Positions 37,926 through 46,457 of a stretch of DNA of 64,000 bases are shown here, in pieces (the first letter of the stretch is position 1; each line of letters starts with the position of its first letter). The stretch lies in assembly GCF_000473045.1 (NCBI RefSeq), contig NZ_AXAY01000021.1, positions 101,123-165,122 of the forward strand, in the 5' to 3' direction. The notes under the pieces were generated by a model. It saw only the letters and a program-made list of their open reading frames with translations. It was not told the DNA's origin and made no database searches. This DNA comes from Bradyrhizobium sp. WSM3983. GTDB lineage: Bacteria; Pseudomonadota; Alphaproteobacteria; Rhizobiales; Xanthobacteraceae. Both the position numbers and the translations under genes were made by a program.

Positions 37926-39047
37926 TTACCCGCCCACCACGAGATCGTCGCGGTGGATCATCTCCGACCGCCCGCTGATGCCAAGGATGGTCATCACGTC
38001 CGGGGAGGAGCGGCCCTTGATCCGCTCGGCGACGTCGGCGTCATAGGCGATCAGGCCGCGGCCGACCTCGCTGGTGTCGGGGCCGCGGACGATCACGGCG
38101 TCGCCTCGGGCGAACTGGCCTTCAACCTTGATCACGCCGGCCGGCAGCAGGCTGGCGCCCGCGCGCAGCGCGGTCACGGCGCCGGCGTCGATGGTCAGCG
38201 TGCCCTTCGGCTCCAGCGTGCCCGCGATCCAGCGCTTGCGCGAGGTGATGGGATTGGCCGGCGTCAGAAACCAGGTGCAGCGGCCGCCATCGGCGATCGC
38301 CCGCAACGGATGCTCGATCTTGCCGGACGCAATCAGCATATGTGTGCCGCCGGTGGTGGCGATCTTCGCCGCCTCGACCTTGGTGCGCATGCCGCCACGC
38401 GACAGTTCGGATTCGGCGTCTCCCGCCACCGCCTCGATCTCCGAGGAGATGCTCTCGACCACCGGGATCAGTTTTGCATTCGGATTGTTCTTCGGCGGCG
38501 CGTCGTAGAGCCCGTCGATGTCGGAGAGCAGCACCAGCAGATCGGCGCTCGCCATGGTGGCGACGCGGGCAGCGAGACGGTCATTGTCGCCGTAGCGGAT
38601 CTCGTTGGTGGCGACCGTGTCATTCTCGTTGATGACAGGGATCGCGCGCCACTCCAAAAGCTTGCCGATGGTAGAGCGCGCATTGAGATAACGACGGCGC
38701 TCCTCGGTGTCCTGGAGCGTGACCAAAATCTGGCCGGCGCCGATGCCGTGGGCGCCGAGCACCTCGGACCAGATCCGCGCCAGCGCGATCTGGCCGACGG
38801 CGGCGGCGGCCTGGCTTTCCTCCAGCTTCAGCGGCCCGCGCGGCAATTTGAGCCGGCTACGGCCGAGCGCAATCGAACCCGAGGACACCACGAGGACATC
38901 ACGGCCCTCCTTGTGCAGCTTGGCCATGTCGTCGGCGAGCGCGGCGAGCCACGACGCCCGCACCTCGCCCCTGTCGGAATCCACCAGCAGCGCGGAGCCG
39001 ACCTTGACGACGATGCGGCGGAATTGACTGAGTTCGGGGCTGGCCAT
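37926..39047 (-). CDS. proB: Glutamate 5-kinase (with PUA domain)
   Basis: This 373-residue kinase starts proline synthesis. The amino-acid kinase domain begins RRIVVKVGSALLVD and includes VSSGSIALG, VINENDTVAT and LLSDIDGLYD. A C-terminal PUA domain follows (from about 285). The ATG at 39047 (MASPELSQF) is chosen over a 54-residue upstream extension that is not conserved. It is first in the proB-proA-nadD-rsfS-rlmH series on the minus strand. Confidence 0.96.
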   Translation of the reverse strand: MASPELSQFRRIVVKVGSALLVDSDRGEVRASWLAALADDMAKLHKEGRDVLVVSSGSIALGRSRLKLPRGPLKLEESQAAAAVGQIALARIWSEVLGAHGIGAGQILVTLQDTEERRRYLNARSTIGKLLEWRAIPVINENDTVATNEIRYGDNDRLAARVATMASADLLVLLSDIDGLYDAPPKNNPNAKLIPVVESISSEIEAVAGDAESELSRGGMRTKVEAAKIATTGGTHMLIASGKIEHPLRAIADGGRCTWFLTPANPITSRKRWIAGTLEPKGTLTIDAGAVTALRAGASLLPAGVIKVEGQFARGDAVIVRGPDTSEVGRGLIAYDADVAERIKGRSSPDVMTILGISGRSEMIHRDDLVVGG

Positions 39048-39232
39048 GGCGCTACGGGACGGAATTGCTCGGAAAACGGCGGAGCGACAGGCGGCGCCGA
39101 TGACGCTGCTTTTGCAGCAGGACGATGGCCGGCGCAAGGCGGGTGGGATGGTAAACGGCACCAATGTCGGCCTTGTGTCGGACGTCTGCCCGGCTCTAAT
39201 TGCCGCCAACGATAATGGGCTGGAGGAAACGA

Positions 39233-40198
39233 ATGGATCGCCGCAAGTTCATCGCCGGATGTCTGGGGCTGCCACTCGTGGCACAGGCGAGCGGAGCGCA
39301 AGCGCAGGCCGGGCTGACAAAGATCATCTTCCCGTTCGCCGCGGGGGCCGGCGGCGACACGCTGTGCCGGCTGATCGCGCAGGAGATGGCGCTGGTGCTG
39401 CAACGAACCATGGTGGTCGAGAACCGCACCGGTGGCGACGGTCTGATCGGCATCAAGGCGGTGAAGGGCGGCAGCCTCGACGGCAGCATGGTGCTGGTGA
39501 CGACAGGGCCCACCATGTACCTGCTGCCGATGGTGGAGACGACGCCGAGCTTCGACACGGCGAAGGATTTTGTGCCGGTATCGCTGCTGGCGCGGTTCGA
39601 ATTCGCGCTCGTGATCGGCCCGGGGATCGACGCCACGGATTTCAAGGGCTTTGTCGCCTGGCTGAAGGCGCATCCGGACAAGACGTCATTCGGCGTGCCG
39701 AGCAATGGCACCATCCCGCATTTCATGGGCTCCAAGCTCGAAAAGGATCTCGGCATTCCCTTGACCCGCGTGCCCTATCGCGGCAGTGCGCCGATCCTCA
39801 ACGACATCATCGGCGGCCACATTTCTTTCGGGATCACCACGCTGGCTGATGCGCTGCCGCAGCATCGCGCCAAGGGCGTGAAGATCATCGCGGTCTCGAG
39901 CGCAGAACGTTCGCCGTTCGCGCCTGACGTTCCGACGCTGAAGGAGAGCGGCATCGATCTCGTGGCGGATGCCTGGTACGGCATGTGGCTTCCCGCCGGC
40001 AGCCCATCGGAATTCGCCAGCAAGCTCGGCGCGGCCGCAAGCGCCGCGCTTGCCAAGCCCGAGGTGAAGGAGAAGCTCACGGCGATCGGCCTGATCCCGG
40101 TCGGCAGCAGCGCGGATGGGCTGACAAAGGAGCTGGCTGCCAACACGGCGTTCTGGCAGCCGATTGTGAAGGCGACCGGTTACAAGATCGAGAATTGA
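39233..40198 (+). CDS. Bug-family tripartite tricarboxylate-type solute-binding protein
   Basis: This 321-residue periplasmic binding protein has a Tat-like signal (DRRKFIAG, then a hydrophobic stretch, cut near AQAQA) and the Bug/TctC fold pattern (IIFPFAAGAGGDTLCRLIAQEM, VVENRTGGDGLIG, RVPYRGSAPILNDIIGG). The start has a GGAGGAAACG site. No TctA/TctB membrane genes are adjacent, as is common for orphan Bug proteins. The ligand is unknown. It is divergent from proB and convergent with the sulfatase-like gene. Confidence 0.9.
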   Translation: MDRRKFIAGCLGLPLVAQASGAQAQAGLTKIIFPFAAGAGGDTLCRLIAQEMALVLQRTMVVENRTGGDGLIGIKAVKGGSLDGSMVLVTTGPTMYLLPMVETTPSFDTAKDFVPVSLLARFEFALVIGPGIDATDFKGFVAWLKAHPDKTSFGVPSNGTIPHFMGSKLEKDLGIPLTRVPYRGSAPILNDIIGGHISFGITTLADALPQHRAKGVKIIAVSSAERSPFAPDVPTLKESGIDLVADAWYGMWLPAGSPSEFASKLGAAASAALAKPEVKEKLTAIGLIPVGSSADGLTKELAANTAFWQPIVKATGYKIEN

Positions 40199-40200
40199 GA

Positions 40201-40255
40201 TCACCCGCCGCGCTATGCGCGTCGGCCTCTCCCCGCGCGCGAGGAGAGGCGAAGG
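40201..40255. repeat. Partial palindromic repeat, family E, copy 2
   Basis: TCACCCGCCGCGC...GCGTCGGCCTCTCC...GGAGAGGC resembles the right half of the larger element at 47883-48058. The shared words are CACCCGCCGCGC and GCGTCGGCCTCTCCC. It fills the gap between two convergent genes and may act as a terminator hairpin. Confidence 0.6.
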
Positions 40256-40260
40256 AGCGC

Positions 40261-41895
40261 CTACACCTTCGCGCGCTGGGCGATGCCGTCCTTGATCGCG
40301 GTGAGCTCGGCTTCATCCCAGATGCCGATCAAAATGCCGCCCTTTACCTGGAGCTGGCTATCCGCATAGTTCGCGATCTTCTCGCGCGGCGTGGTGATGT
40401 GGTCATTCGGATGCAGCGCCCAGTCGAACAGCTCGGCCTGCAAGCGGGCGATGATGCCGGCGCAATCAGGGTCGTCGCCGCGATCAACATATTCGTCTGG
40501 ATCGGTTTCGAGATCGTACAGCATCGGGCGGAAGCCGGAGGCGTGGATGTATTTCCAGCGGCCATCGAACACCATGAACAGGCGGCAGCGCTCGATCGGC
40601 TGGTTCAGCTTCAGCCGGACGTCCTGCATGGCGTAGTCATATTCGGAGAACGCCACTTTGCGCCAATCGCCCGGCGTCGGGCCGCGGAGCAGCGGTAGCA
40701 GCGAGCGTCCTTCGAGGATGTGGCCTGGCACCTTGCCGCCGAAATAATCGACGAAGGTCGGCGCGAGATCGATGCCTTCCACCAGCGCGTCGCTGCGCGT
40801 GCCGCGCGTGACATCGGCCTCCTTCGAGGGATCGATGACGATCAGCGGGATCTTTGCTGATTGCTCGTGGAACAGGTCCTTCTCGCCCATCCAGTGATCG
40901 CCGAGATAGTCGCCGTGATCGGAGGTGAACACGATCATGGTAGTTTCCGAGAGGCCGCGTTCCTCCAGGAATTTCATCAGCACGCCCATCTGGTCGTCGA
41001 TCTGGGTGATCAGGCCCATATAGGTCGGGATCACCTTCTCGCGGGCATCGTCGCGCGCCATGTTGCGGGAATAGCGCATGTCCATATAGGCGCCGAACAC
41101 CGGATGCGGATTTTGCCGCTCGCGCTCGGAGCGAATCACCGGGATCATGTCATCTGTCGAATACATGCTCGCGTAAGGCTCTGGCGCGATGTAGGGCCAG
41201 TGCGGCTTGATGTAGGACAAATGCAGGCACCACGGCCGGCCGTCGATCTCGGCCTCGCTGATGAAGTCCATCGCGCGGCGGGTCATGTAGGGCGTCTCGG
41301 AATGCTCGTCCGGCACGCGCGCGGCCTTGTCGGCGTGCACCAGCAGCCAGCCGTTCTGCAACGAGCCATCTTCGGCTGCGCCTGAATTGGCCCAGTGCTC
41401 CCACGGATTGGTGGCTTCAAAGCCCTGCTGGCGCAGATATTCATCGTATTTCGGGCGCGGCCGGCCGGTCGGGTGCAGGCCGTCGTCGCGCTCATAAGGC
41501 TCGAAGCCGCACTCGGCGACGTGCACGCCGATCATCGATTCCGGCGGGATGCCGAGCGCCTTCATGCCTTCGAGGTCGGGCGCCATGTGGGTCTTGCCGA
41601 CCAGCACGTTGCGCGCGCCGATTGTCTTGAGGTGATCGCCGAGCGTCGGCTCACCGACGCGCAGCGGCCAGCCGTTCCAGTGCGATCCGTGCGAGCGCAT
41701 GTAGCGGCCGGTGTAGAACGACATCCGCGATGGGCCGCAGATCGGCGACTGCACATAGGCCTTCGAGAACAGCACGCCACGCCTGGCCATGGCATCGATG
41801 TTCGGCGTCTTCAGCGTGGGATGGCCGGTGCAGCCGAGATAATCATAGCGAAGCTGGTCGCACATGATCCAGAGAACGTTCTTCGCGCGCGCCAT
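40261..41895 (-). CDS. Sulfatase/phosphonate monoester hydrolase-like enzyme
   Basis: This 544-residue cytoplasmic enzyme belongs to the alkaline phosphatase/sulfatase superfamily. The formylglycine-modification motif is CGPSR (C53-R57), followed by TGRY. The N-terminal metal ligand is in WIMCDQLRYDYLG (D13 region) and the later metal site is in FTSDHGDYLGDH. The size and the cytoplasmic start fit the phosphonate monoester hydrolase/choline-sulfatase-like group. The substrate cannot be assigned. The ATG at 41895 is chosen; the extension upstream is translation of a family B repeat (GPGLRRDD). No formylglycine-generating enzyme gene is nearby. Confidence 0.88.
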   Translation of the reverse strand: MARAKNVLWIMCDQLRYDYLGCTGHPTLKTPNIDAMARRGVLFSKAYVQSPICGPSRMSFYTGRYMRSHGSHWNGWPLRVGEPTLGDHLKTIGARNVLVGKTHMAPDLEGMKALGIPPESMIGVHVAECGFEPYERDDGLHPTGRPRPKYDEYLRQQGFEATNPWEHWANSGAAEDGSLQNGWLLVHADKAARVPDEHSETPYMTRRAMDFISEAEIDGRPWCLHLSYIKPHWPYIAPEPYASMYSTDDMIPVIRSERERQNPHPVFGAYMDMRYSRNMARDDAREKVIPTYMGLITQIDDQMGVLMKFLEERGLSETTMIVFTSDHGDYLGDHWMGEKDLFHEQSAKIPLIVIDPSKEADVTRGTRSDALVEGIDLAPTFVDYFGGKVPGHILEGRSLLPLLRGPTPGDWRKVAFSEYDYAMQDVRLKLNQPIERCRLFMVFDGRWKYIHASGFRPMLYDLETDPDEYVDRGDDPDCAGIIARLQAELFDWALHPNDHITTPREKIANYADSQLQVKGGILIGIWDEAELTAIKDGIAQRAKV

Positions 41896-41994
41896 GCTTC
41901 GCCCCTGTCGTTTCTTGATTGTTCGATGCTGCGTTATCGAGGGCGCGAAGGCAACCGGACAGTGATGTGCGCGCGCGCGGCCACACATTCCAAT

Positions 41995-42121
41995 GTCGTC
42001 CCGGCGCAGGCCGGGACCCATAACCACAGGAAGTGGTTTGGCGAAGACTCGTCGTTCGGTACTCCAACCGCCCGCAACCGATAGATCACGCGGTATGGGT
42101 CCCGGCCTTCGCCGGGACGAC
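41995..42121. repeat. Palindromic intergenic repeat, family B, copy 2
   Basis: A 127-base element has the outer arms GTCGTCCCGGCGCAGGCCGG / CCGGCCTTCGCCGGGACGAC and the core GGTTTGGCGAAGACTCGTCG. It lies between obgE and the sulfatase gene. Confidence 0.9.
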
Positions 42122-42135
42122 CGTGGGGAAAGAGT

Positions 42136-43176
42136 TTACGCCGACCACGGCTCCGCTTCAGCCGCGCTCTTGGCCTTGGCCGAGACCGGCGCCTCGCCGA
42201 TCAGTTCGACAAGCGCGCGGAGCGCTTCCTTGACGCCGTCGCCGGTGATGCCGGAGAGCAGCAGCGGCGTTTTCTTCGCTGCACGCTTCAAGCGCTCCTT
42301 CTGCTTCTTCAGCGCGTCCGGCTCGACCGCGTCGATCTTGTTGAGCGCGACGATCTCGATCTTGTCGGTCAGCAGCCCGCCATAGGCGTCGAGCTCCTTG
42401 CGCACCGTCTTGTACGCTTTGCCGGCGTGCTCGCAGGTCGCGTCGATCAGATGCAGCAGCACGCGGCAGCGCTCGACATGGCCGAGAAAGCGGTCGCCGA
42501 GGCCGGTGCCTTCATGCGCGCCTTCGATCAGACCGGGAATGTCCGCGAGTACGAATTCGCGGCCGTCGGCGTTCACGACGCCAAGCTGCGGATGCAGCGT
42601 GGTGAAGGGATAGTCGGCGATCTTCGGTCGCGCCGCGCTGACCTTGGAGAGGAAGGTCGACTTGCCGGCATTGGGCATGCCGACGAGACCGGCATCCGCG
42701 ATCAGCTTCAGCCGCAGCCAGATCCAGCGCTCGTCGCCGGTCTGGCCGGGATTGGCGTTGCGCGGCGCGCGGTTGGTCGAGGTCTTGAAATGCGCGTTGC
42801 CGAAGCCGCCATTGCCGCCTTCGGCCAGCACGAATTTTTCGCCGACATTGGTGAAGTCGTGGATCAGCGTCTCGCGATCCTCGTCGAAGATCTGCGTGCC
42901 CACGGGGACCTTCAGCACGATATTCTTGCCGTTGGCGCCGTGGCGATCCGAACCGGAGCCGTTCTCGCCCTTCTGGGCCTTGAAATGCTGCTGGTAGCGG
43001 TAGTCGATCAACGTGTTGAGGCCGTCGGCGACCTCAATGATCACGTTGCCGCCGCGGCCGCCATTGCCGCCGGACGGGCCGCCGAATTCGATGAACTTCT
43101 CGCGGCGGAACGCCACGCAGCCGTTCCCGCCGTCACCGGAGCGGATATAGACCTTTGCTTCGTCGAGGAATTTCAT
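42136..43176 (-). CDS. obgE: GTPase Obg/CgtA
   Basis: This 346-residue ribosome-associated GTPase works in 50S assembly and stress control. The glycine-rich Obg fold covers residues 1-158 (SGDGGNGCVAFRREKF...GGPSGGNGGRGG). G1 is GMPNAGKST (about 166-174), G3 is DIPGLIEGA, and G4 is NKID. The C-terminal tail is short. The gene follows rplU-rpmA in the usual series but is separated from them by a GNAT gene and an opposite-strand transporter. Confidence 0.97.
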   Translation of the reverse strand: MKFLDEAKVYIRSGDGGNGCVAFRREKFIEFGGPSGGNGGRGGNVIIEVADGLNTLIDYRYQQHFKAQKGENGSGSDRHGANGKNIVLKVPVGTQIFDEDRETLIHDFTNVGEKFVLAEGGNGGFGNAHFKTSTNRAPRNANPGQTGDERWIWLRLKLIADAGLVGMPNAGKSTFLSKVSAARPKIADYPFTTLHPQLGVVNADGREFVLADIPGLIEGAHEGTGLGDRFLGHVERCRVLLHLIDATCEHAGKAYKTVRKELDAYGGLLTDKIEIVALNKIDAVEPDALKKQKERLKRAAKKTPLLLSGITGDGVKEALRALVELIGEAPVSAKAKSAAEAEPWSA

Positions 43177-43218
43177 GGGCCATAGGTAGGCCAGCCGGTC
43201 CCTCGCGGCAACCCGGAC

Positions 43219-43419
43219 TTACCCGCAAATCGGCCGAAATTCCGCGAATTTGGCCCCGTGCTTAACCAGTCGGGCGTCGCCGCTCGCGGTCTGGAACGCC
43301 GCGAACACCGCTGACGTCTGGGTGCGGCTCGGCAGCACGAAGCGCTCGCCGACCACGAAATCCTCAAACCAGCGTTGCGCGGTGATCATGCGATGCTGGG
43401 CCGGGTCGAAGTCGGTCAT
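43219..43419 (-). pseudogene. Truncated MaoC-like dehydratase fragment (or short orphan gene)
   Basis: This 66-residue reading frame starts MTDFDPAQHRMITAQRWFEDFVVGERF and continues LPSRTQTSAVFAAFQTASGD. That matches my memory of the N-terminus of MaoC-type dehydratases (FEDF.VGERF...F..F...SGD). After SGD, the expected N-P-I/V-H hydratase motif is missing and the frame ends. It is therefore probably the stump of a degraded gene just upstream of obgE. The ribosome binding site is weak. A short functional protein cannot be excluded. Confidence 0.5.
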
Positions 43420-43546
43420 TTCCAGGCTCTCTGTATTCTTTGTTCTCGGGCGGCCTATCGCTACCGCGGCGCGAAGAGTGCGACAATCCGTTCAATTCGG
43501 CTGCCGCGGGCTTGTCGCGCGCGCCTGCTTCATTAAAACGGCGCCA

Positions 43547-44461
43547 ATGCCCTTCTTCAAGAATCTCTCCGCCTATGACGACCGTTCGGCACGGCTGGCC
43601 GGCATCGCCCTCATGGTGCTGTCGATCTTCATGTTCTCGTTCGGCGACGCCATGGGCAAGTTCCTGGTCGGCACCTATTCGGTGGGGCAGCTCTTGTTCC
43701 TGCGCGCCTGCGCGGCGCTGCTGCTGCTGTCGCCGCTGATCTGGCGGCAGCGTCATCAGTTCCTGCATCTGGAGCGGCCGCGCCTGCAGCTGTTTCGTGT
43801 CGTGCTGTCCACACTGGAAGTGGCCGCCTTCTTCCTCGCGACCGTCTATCTGCCGCTCGCCGATGTCATCACCTATTATCTCGCCGGTCCCATCTTTGTC
43901 ACCGCGATGTCGGCGATCTTTCTGGGCGAGAAGGTCGGCTGGCGCCGCTGGACGGCGATCCTGATCGGCTTCTGCGGCGTGCTGATCGCGCTGCGGCCGT
44001 CGGCGCAGACGGTGAGCCTGCCGGCGCTGATCGCGCTCGGTGGCAGTCTCTCCTTCGCAACCCTGATGCTGATCACCCGCAGCCTGCGCAAGACGCCCGA
44101 TATCGTGATGGCGTCCTCGCAATTCATCGGCACGTTTTCGCTGGGCGCTGTGCTGTCCGCATTCCACTGGGTGCCGCCAACGCCGGGCAGCCTCGTGTTC
44201 TTCACGCTGGCGGGGTGCATCTCGGTGACGGCATTGTTCTGCGTCAACCGGTCGCTGAAACTCGCGCCGGCGAGCGTGGTGGTGCCCTACCAATATTCGA
44301 TGATCGTCTGGGCTGTAATCTTCGGCTTCGTCGTGTTCGGCGATGTCCCGCAGGTCGCCACCATCGTCGGCGCCGTGATCATCATCGGCGCCGGCTTCTA
44401 CATTTATTTGCGAGAGCGCGATTTGGGGCGTGCAAGCGAAGAGGTGAATCCGCCGGTTTAG
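43547..44461 (+). CDS. DMT superfamily transporter (two EamA domains)
   Basis: This 304-residue membrane protein has about ten hydrophobic helices in two EamA repeats (about 20-150 and 160-290). Recognisable stretches are GIALMVLSIFMFSFGDAMGKFLVG and the second-half ISVTALFCVNRSLKLAPASVVVPYQYSMIVWAVIFGFVVFGD. The substrate is unknown; many such proteins export metabolites. The ATG at 43547 is chosen because the upstream extension is not hydrophobic and overlaps the opposite-strand fragment. Confidence 0.9.
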   Translation: MPFFKNLSAYDDRSARLAGIALMVLSIFMFSFGDAMGKFLVGTYSVGQLLFLRACAALLLLSPLIWRQRHQFLHLERPRLQLFRVVLSTLEVAAFFLATVYLPLADVITYYLAGPIFVTAMSAIFLGEKVGWRRWTAILIGFCGVLIALRPSAQTVSLPALIALGGSLSFATLMLITRSLRKTPDIVMASSQFIGTFSLGAVLSAFHWVPPTPGSLVFFTLAGCISVTALFCVNRSLKLAPASVVVPYQYSMIVWAVIFGFVVFGDVPQVATIVGAVIIIGAGFYIYLRERDLGRASEEVNPPV

Positions 44462-44468
44462 CCTCAAC

Positions 44469-44587
44469 GTCGTCCCGGCGAAGGCCGGGACCCATACCCA
44501 CAGGGAGTGGTTTGGCGAAGACTCGGAGTGGGAATCTTCGCATCAAGATCATTCGTGGTTATGGGTCCCGGCCTTCGCCGGGACGAC
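44469..44587. repeat. Palindromic intergenic repeat, family B, copy 3
   Basis: A 119-base element has arms GTCGTCCCGGCGAAGGCCGG / CCGGCCTTCGCCGGGACGAC and the core GTGGTTTGGCGAAGACTCG. It lies between the convergent DMT transporter and GNAT genes. Confidence 0.9.
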
Positions 44588-44605
44588 ACGCGGAGAGACT
44601 TGGCT

Positions 44606-45199
44606 CTACCTCATCCGCCGCGCGCTGCTCCAGCTCTTCAGCGACGACCACACCCCGCGCGAGAGGCGGAAGCAGTCGACCGGCGTCGACGAGCCCAGCG
44701 CGAGGAAGCGATGCAGCTGCACGCCGCTCCACTGGAAGCCGCACTTCTCCAGCACGTTGCGCGAGGACGGATTGGTGACGCGCGCTCCCGCATAGAGGTG
44801 GTCGTCCTCGAACTCCTCGAAGAAGAAGTCGATCGCGCCGCGCGCGGCTTCGGTGGCAAAGCCCTGGCCCCAATGCTCGACGCCGAGCCAATAGCCGAGC
44901 TCGGCATTGTCAGGCGTGGAGCAGTCGATGCCGACCATGCCGACCGGCCCGCTGTCGTGCTCGATCAGGAACACGGTCTCGCTGCCGAGCGCGGCGGTGG
45001 CGCGGATGAATTCGACGGCGTCGTCCTGCGAATAGGGATGGGGGAGGCGGCGGGTGTTTTCCGCGACGCGGCGGTCGTTGGCGAGGCGGGCGATGGTCCT
45101 GACGTCGGCGAGTGTCGGCCGGCGCAAGGTCAGCCGCTCGGTGGCGACGACACTGGGTCTCGCCTCCCGCAAGGTCACGCTCGAGAAATCCTGCAACAT
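44606..45199 (-). CDS. GNAT family N-acetyltransferase (RimJ/RimL type)
   Basis: This 197-residue acetyltransferase has the RimJ-like pattern TERLTLRRPTLADV at the start. The acetyl-CoA segment is ELGYWLGVEHWGQGFATEA (motif A variant, Q/R-x-x-G-x-A as WGQGFA), then VTNPSSRNVLEKCGF. The substrate may be a protein N-terminus or a small molecule. The ATG at 45199 is chosen; 16 residues upstream are not conserved. It lies just downstream of rpmA, behind a terminator. Confidence 0.9.
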   Translation of the reverse strand: MLQDFSSVTLREARPSVVATERLTLRRPTLADVRTIARLANDRRVAENTRRLPHPYSQDDAVEFIRATAALGSETVFLIEHDSGPVGMVGIDCSTPDNAELGYWLGVEHWGQGFATEAARGAIDFFFEEFEDDHLYAGARVTNPSSRNVLEKCGFQWSGVQLHRFLALGSSTPVDCFRLSRGVWSSLKSWSSARRMR

Positions 45200-45240
45200 G
45201 TCCGGCTCCGTCAAAGTCACTAAGTGGAAAGTGAACACGA

Positions 45241-45276
45241 CAAACAAAAGGGGAGGCCGGTTTCCCTGCCTCCCCT
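45241..45276 (-). terminator. Rho-independent terminator of rplU-rpmA
   Basis: A 9-base stem (AGGGGAGGC / GCCTCCCCT) is followed on the minus strand by TTTTGTTTG. It lies about 80 bases after the rpmA stop and ahead of the GNAT gene. Confidence 0.75.
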
Positions 45277-45353
45277 GGAGCCTTCGATCTTTTGATCTCT
45301 GGACTCCGCCGGTTCGGTCAAGGACCCGGCGGACTCCAAATGAGATCCACCGT

Positions 45354-45623
45354 CTATTCCGCAGCCTCTGCGAGCGGGAGTACCGCTACGAAGGTGCGTC
45401 CGTTGGCTTTGGCCTGGAATTCAACACGACCCTCGATCTTGGCGAACAGAGTGTGGTCAGTGCCCATGCCGACATTAAGGCCGGGATGCCAGGTGGTGCC
45501 GCGCTGACGTGCAATGATGTTGCCGGGAATCACGCGCTCCCCGCCGAACACCTTGACGCCAAGGCGCTTACCCTTTGAATCGCGACCGTTGCGCGATGAA
45601 CCGCCTGCTTTTTTGTGAGCCAT
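45354..45623 (-). CDS. rpmA: 50S ribosomal protein L27
   Basis: This 89-residue ribosomal protein has the usual start MAHKKAGGSSRNGRDSKGKR and GVKVFGGERVIPGNIIARQRGT. Its N-terminus reaches the peptidyl transferase centre. It is second gene of the rplU-rpmA operon and has a terminator downstream. Confidence 0.98.
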   Translation of the reverse strand: MAHKKAGGSSRNGRDSKGKRLGVKVFGGERVIPGNIIARQRGTTWHPGLNVGMGTDHTLFAKIEGRVEFQAKANGRTFVAVLPLAEAAE

Positions 45624-45720
45624 GGCTCGTCTCCGAAATCCTGCGTATGTCTAGGTCAATTCCTTGACGGAATCATTTCAAAATCTCTCACGCATCAATT
45701 CGTGAATTGGCGTGATCGAT

Positions 45721-46110
45721 TTATGCGGCGTCGGCTTCCTTGTCGGCTTCCTTCGCCACCTTTTCCCGCTTCGGGCGCGGGCCCTTGGTGGGCTTGGCAT
45801 TGTCCGTCAGGATCTCGCTGACGCGCAGCACCGTGATCTCGTCGCGGTAGCCGCGCTTGCGGCGCGAATTCTTGCGGCGGCGCTTCTTGAACGCGATGAC
45901 CTTCGGCCCGCGCTTGTGGTCGAGCACCTCGACCGCCACGGATGCACCGGCCACCGTCGGCAGGCCCAGAATCGGCGTGTCGCCGCCAACCACCAGGACT
46001 TCATTCAGCTGCACGATCGTGCCGACTTCGCCTTCGATCTTGCCTACTTCCAGGACATCATCCGGAACGACGCGGTACTGCCGGCCGCCGGTTTTGATGA
46101 CTGCGAACAT
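45721..46110 (-). CDS. rplU: 50S ribosomal protein L21
   Basis: This 129-residue protein starts MFAVIKTGGRQYRVVPDDVLEV. The conserved core ends near residue 105 (RKNSRRKRGYRDEITVLRV). A Lys/Glu/Ala-rich tail of about 25 residues follows, as in many alphaproteobacterial L21 proteins. A strong promoter lies about 190 bases upstream, leaving a long leader. Confidence 0.98.
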   Translation of the reverse strand: MFAVIKTGGRQYRVVPDDVLEVGKIEGEVGTIVQLNEVLVVGGDTPILGLPTVAGASVAVEVLDHKRGPKVIAFKKRRRKNSRRKRGYRDEITVLRVSEILTDNAKPTKGPRPKREKVAKEADKEADAA

Positions 46111-46293
46111 CGTTGTTTTCCTTCGTGTTCAATCCCAGCCTCGGGACGAGGATCGTCCGGGCCGGCTTTTTGTCAGTCGCTATGGGTTTATGCGAGTATG
46201 GATTTATGCGCGTTTTGTGCGGGCGGGAATGATCCCTTTGAAAACCCACGCAAAAACAGGCGGCGCGAGAAACGCCCCGCGCCGGTTGTGGGA

Positions 46294-46321
46294 CTTATAG
46301 CCGCCAGCAGCGGAGAGTCAA
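46294..46321 (-). promoter_or_regulatory. Sigma-70-like promoter of rplU-rpmA
   Basis: On the minus strand, TTGACT (46321-46316) and TATAAG (46299-46294) have a 16-base spacer, a good housekeeping promoter. The transcript would have a leader of about 175 bases before rplU. It includes a small GC hairpin (GGCGCG / CGCGCC, 46262-46283) that might take part in autoregulation. Confidence 0.55.
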
Positions 46322-46457
46322 GGAAAAGCGGGCGAAAAGAGCCGGATTAGAAGCATTTGGGCCGTTTCCATGCAGGCTATTGAATCTCGGCTCGCGCAGC
46401 AACCAACGGGTTCCCCCGCGGTTGTCCCCGCGAATTGGTATTCGGGCAAGGGCTTCC

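Noticed and set aside
41896..42027. N-terminal extension of the sulfatase-like gene starting MVMGPGLRRDD
   Set aside because: GPGLRRDD comes from the family B repeat; the real start is at 41895.
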